Below, piece by piece: positions 62,001 through 64,000 of a stretch of 64,000 bases of DNA; the first letter of the stretch is position 1; each line of letters begins with the position of its first letter. The stretch is from contig NZ_CP096115.1 of NCBI RefSeq assembly GCF_024662215.1, positions 2,616,935-2,680,934 of the forward strand, read 5' to 3'. The DNA comes from Methanoplanus endosymbiosus (GTDB lineage Archaea; Halobacteriota; Methanomicrobia; Methanomicrobiales; Methanomicrobiaceae). Under the pieces are notes generated by a model. The model did not search any database, was not told the origin of the DNA, and saw nothing but the letters and a program-made list of their open reading frames with translations. The translations under genes and the position numbers were made by a program.

Positions 62001-62612
62001 ATGGACAGCACCGAGAATGAGACAATACTCGCCTATGTCGAGACGTTTTTTACCCAGTCAGGATCACACGGCCTTGACCACATCCTCCGCGTCACCCGCC
62101 TCTGTGAAGAGATCGGCCGGGCCGAAGGTGCGGATATGCAGATCCTCATACCGGCAGCACTCTTTCACGATGTCGCACGTCCGCTGGAGAAGAAAACCGG
62201 CATTCCGCACGAAGAGGAGGGAGCAAGAATAGCAGAGGAATACCTCCGGAAAAATAGCTTTGATTCAGAGCGTATTCCTGCAATCGTTCACGCGATACGC
62301 ACTCACCGCTACAGCACCGGCCCAAAACCCGAAACTCCGGAGGCGAAGATCCTCTCTGATGCCGACAAACTCGATGCTATGGGAGCAGTCGGAATTGCAC
62401 GGACTTTTATGCAGGCAGGCGAACACGGAGAGGGCATAGAAAGTGCCAATGACCACATACATGAAAAACTGCTGAAACTTAAGGATCTTATGTACACAGA
62501 CAAAGCAGCAGAGATCGCAAAGCAAAGGCATGCCCTCCTGAAGCAGTTTACCGATGCCCTTGAGGACGAGACCACAAATGCCGCGATTATAGCGCGGGGA
62601 AATAAAGAATGA
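62001..62612 (+). CDS. HD-domain phosphohydrolase
   Basis: 203 residues from the ATG at 62001. GLDHILRVTRLCEEIG (about residue 22), ALFHDVARPLE (HD motif near 60) and LSDADKLDAMG near 120 are the metal ligands of the HD superfamily, YedJ-like. Substrates may be nucleotides; none is proved. An open frame extends upstream but has no family features. Confidence 0.8.
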   Translation: MDSTENETILAYVETFFTQSGSHGLDHILRVTRLCEEIGRAEGADMQILIPAALFHDVARPLEKKTGIPHEEEGARIAEEYLRKNSFDSERIPAIVHAIRTHRYSTGPKPETPEAKILSDADKLDAMGAVGIARTFMQAGEHGEGIESANDHIHEKLLKLKDLMYTDKAAEIAKQRHALLKQFTDALEDETTNAAIIARGNKE

Positions 62613-62776
62613 ACTATAAGAAAAACAGCTCAGCCCCGGTATTATCCTGAGCTTTTGCAGTAATTATACACCTGTCCGGTATTAGCTATAGATAAAGAAA
62701 AGGCAGTTGCTGCTTTTCCGATGCCAAAATGTTTATGCATTTATATCACTGTCGATTGTACTAACGGAGAATCAGC

Positions 62777-63598
62777 ATGAGAAAAATTATTACTTTATTA
62801 CTGCTATTGGCAGTAGTGCTTACAACTGCCTTTTCCGGTTGTACAGCCACAGTACCGGAAAATGAAGTAACTGCACAGTTTAATGACGAATATGAGGCAG
62901 ACAGCAATACAGTACTAAACGTTGATAATACAGACGGTGATATTTCAGTAAATAGTGGAGAAGTGGATAAAATTACACTGAAAGCTATTAAACGGACATA
63001 TTACGGTGAAGATGAACTGAATAAAGTTAAAATTACTGCTACAGGAAGTGGCAATGAGATAACTGTCCGGACGACATATCCGGAAATGACTTCACCAATG
63101 GTTTCTGTAGATATGGAGATCACCGTACCTTCTGGTGTTACTGTAAACTCTGTTGAAGTGGTTAATGGAGATATCCGGATTTCCAACACAAAAGGAGATA
63201 CATCGGCATCATGTTCCAACGGAGAGATAACAATGAACAATATCAATGGTTATGTATCGGCACAGGCAGATAATGGCGGGATTAATATCAGGAAAACAAC
63301 GGGGATTAATGATCTGGAGATTGTAAATGGGGATATTGTCACTGACATTTTTGACATAAAGGACGATGTGACAATAAAAGGCGTCAATGGAGACATCACC
63401 GCATTCATAAATCCATCACTCAACGCTGCAATTGATATAGAAACGGCATATGGTATTGTTTCAGCAAATGACATCCAGTTAACACTCACCGGTTCTGAAG
63501 AAACGCATATAACTGGAGTGTTAGGTAACGGAGGGAATAAACTGACGATAGGAAATACAAACGGAGATGTGAATCTCAAGAAACTTTCGGTGAATTGA
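62777..63598 (+). CDS. Lipoprotein with DUF4097-type beta-helix
   Basis: 273 residues. The signal peptide ends in lipobox FSGC near residue 21. The mature part has repeated NGDI/NGEI/NGDV turns (VVNGDIRIS, SNGEITMNN, VNGDIVTDI), typical of the DUF4097 parallel beta-helix of putative adhesins. It would sit on the outer face of the cytoplasmic membrane. Function unknown. Confidence 0.8.
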   Translation: MRKIITLLLLLAVVLTTAFSGCTATVPENEVTAQFNDEYEADSNTVLNVDNTDGDISVNSGEVDKITLKAIKRTYYGEDELNKVKITATGSGNEITVRTTYPEMTSPMVSVDMEITVPSGVTVNSVEVVNGDIRISNTKGDTSASCSNGEITMNNINGYVSAQADNGGINIRKTTGINDLEIVNGDIVTDIFDIKDDVTIKGVNGDITAFINPSLNAAIDIETAYGIVSANDIQLTLTGSEETHITGVLGNGGNKLTIGNTNGDVNLKKLSVN

Positions 63599-63972
63599 TA
63601 ATTCCTATTTCTTTTACTTCTTTTTTATAAATTAAAAGTCACAGACTTATCTCCGGTATGAACTAATGCCCCACCAGACATACAGACTTTTAATATGTGA
63701 TACTCTTTTAGACTTAATTATCTACCTGCTTTGAATCATGCTTTGTCAATCCACCGCGTATAAGGTATTTTTTCAAAGCCGAAGAGAACTAAACCCATAG
63801 AGATTACACTGCAAAAAAGCCAGACCATCCTGCATTCATATCATCCCACCAGCAATTCCGCCATTCCACCTGAACATACCAAAATTCCGGACATCAGAAA
63901 CAGCACAAAAAAACTCATTGTTAAGCAGGACATATATACCGGCCATAACGCATTATTACATGAATTATAAGA
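63599..63972. other. 374-bp intergenic region
   Basis: No gene recognised on either strand; A/T-rich with short open frames only. Confidence 0.5.
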
Positions 63973-64000
63973 TTAGCGTAAAACCCCTTGGTCTTTAGCC
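63973..64000 (+). mobile_element. Second IS605/IS1341-type right-end motif, cut by window
   Basis: TTAGCGTAAAACCCCTTGGT and CTTTAGCC match 36177-36204 in 24 of 28 bases. The second hairpin arm would lie past the window end. No tnpB is found to the left, so this also looks solo. Confidence 0.5.

Overview
The window is a chromosomal stretch of a euryarchaeal methanogen, most likely of the order Methanomicrobiales. It carries the coenzyme F430 genes cfbA, cfbE, cfbD and cfbB, a methanogenesis-marker-9 gene, an archaeal dihydroneopterin aldolase, the archaeal CoA route (pantoate kinase, phosphopantoate ligase, CoaBC), and archaeal information-processing genes (MCM, RFC small subunits, TBP, NMD3, a TYW2-type wyosine enzyme). 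Many genes have A/T-rich boxes about 25 bases before the start codon and no ribosome-binding site, as in leaderless archaeal transcription. The species is not determined.

Layout: 1-6320 is chromosome (PP2C/VWA pair, sodium symporter with a 43-residue partner, DUF155 protein, ornithine/lysine-type decarboxylase). 6534-23486 is an integrated element of about 17 kb in the 3' end of a tRNA-Glu(UUC) gene, bounded by a 12-bp repeat of the tRNA 3' end, with a tyrosine integrase next to the tRNA. 23813-36152 holds ilvE, the F430 cluster, the marker-9/CitG-like/DUF447 operon, a pilin, an Lrp regulator, thiD and an AIR-synthase-like gene. 36267-45612 holds the CoA operon with a second RFC small subunit, then translation and RNA genes. 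45141-47052 is a repeat-rich patch around mptD with a broken regulator gene. 47178-52125 is a replication/transcription block (mcm, rfcS, a possible RPA-associated protein, tbp). 52525-57964 has two acyl-CoA synthetase paralogs, each with a different N-terminal DNA-binding domain, flanking a response regulator. 58149-64000 has two tRNA-Leu genes, decayed genes, lipoproteins, a dolichol-kinase-like protein and an HD hydrolase.

The integrated element looks like an enveloped-virus provirus. A leftward operon (20383 to 14536) encodes two small signal-peptide/C-terminal-membrane proteins, a 561-residue surface protein with signal peptide and C-terminal anchor, a 321-residue membrane protein, three small proteins and a HerA/FtsK-type ATPase. 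This order resembles the membrane protein, spike, accessory proteins, ATPase order of haloarchaeal pleolipoviruses; a spindle-virus-like relative is the main alternative. A second leftward operon (12446 to 6775) of overlapping small genes carries an HTH protein, an ASCH protein, zinc-ribbon proteins and a five-repeat coiled-coil protein. It diverges from a rightward cassette (RHH protein, possible frameshifted nuclease fusion, lipoprotein), and the two are separated by an operator-like palindrome between two RHH genes, which suggests a lysogeny switch. An array of iteron-like motifs lies between a serine recombinase and the integrase.

Calls rest on reading translations and motifs; no database search was run, so family assignments are from recognition and functional links in the provirus are inference.
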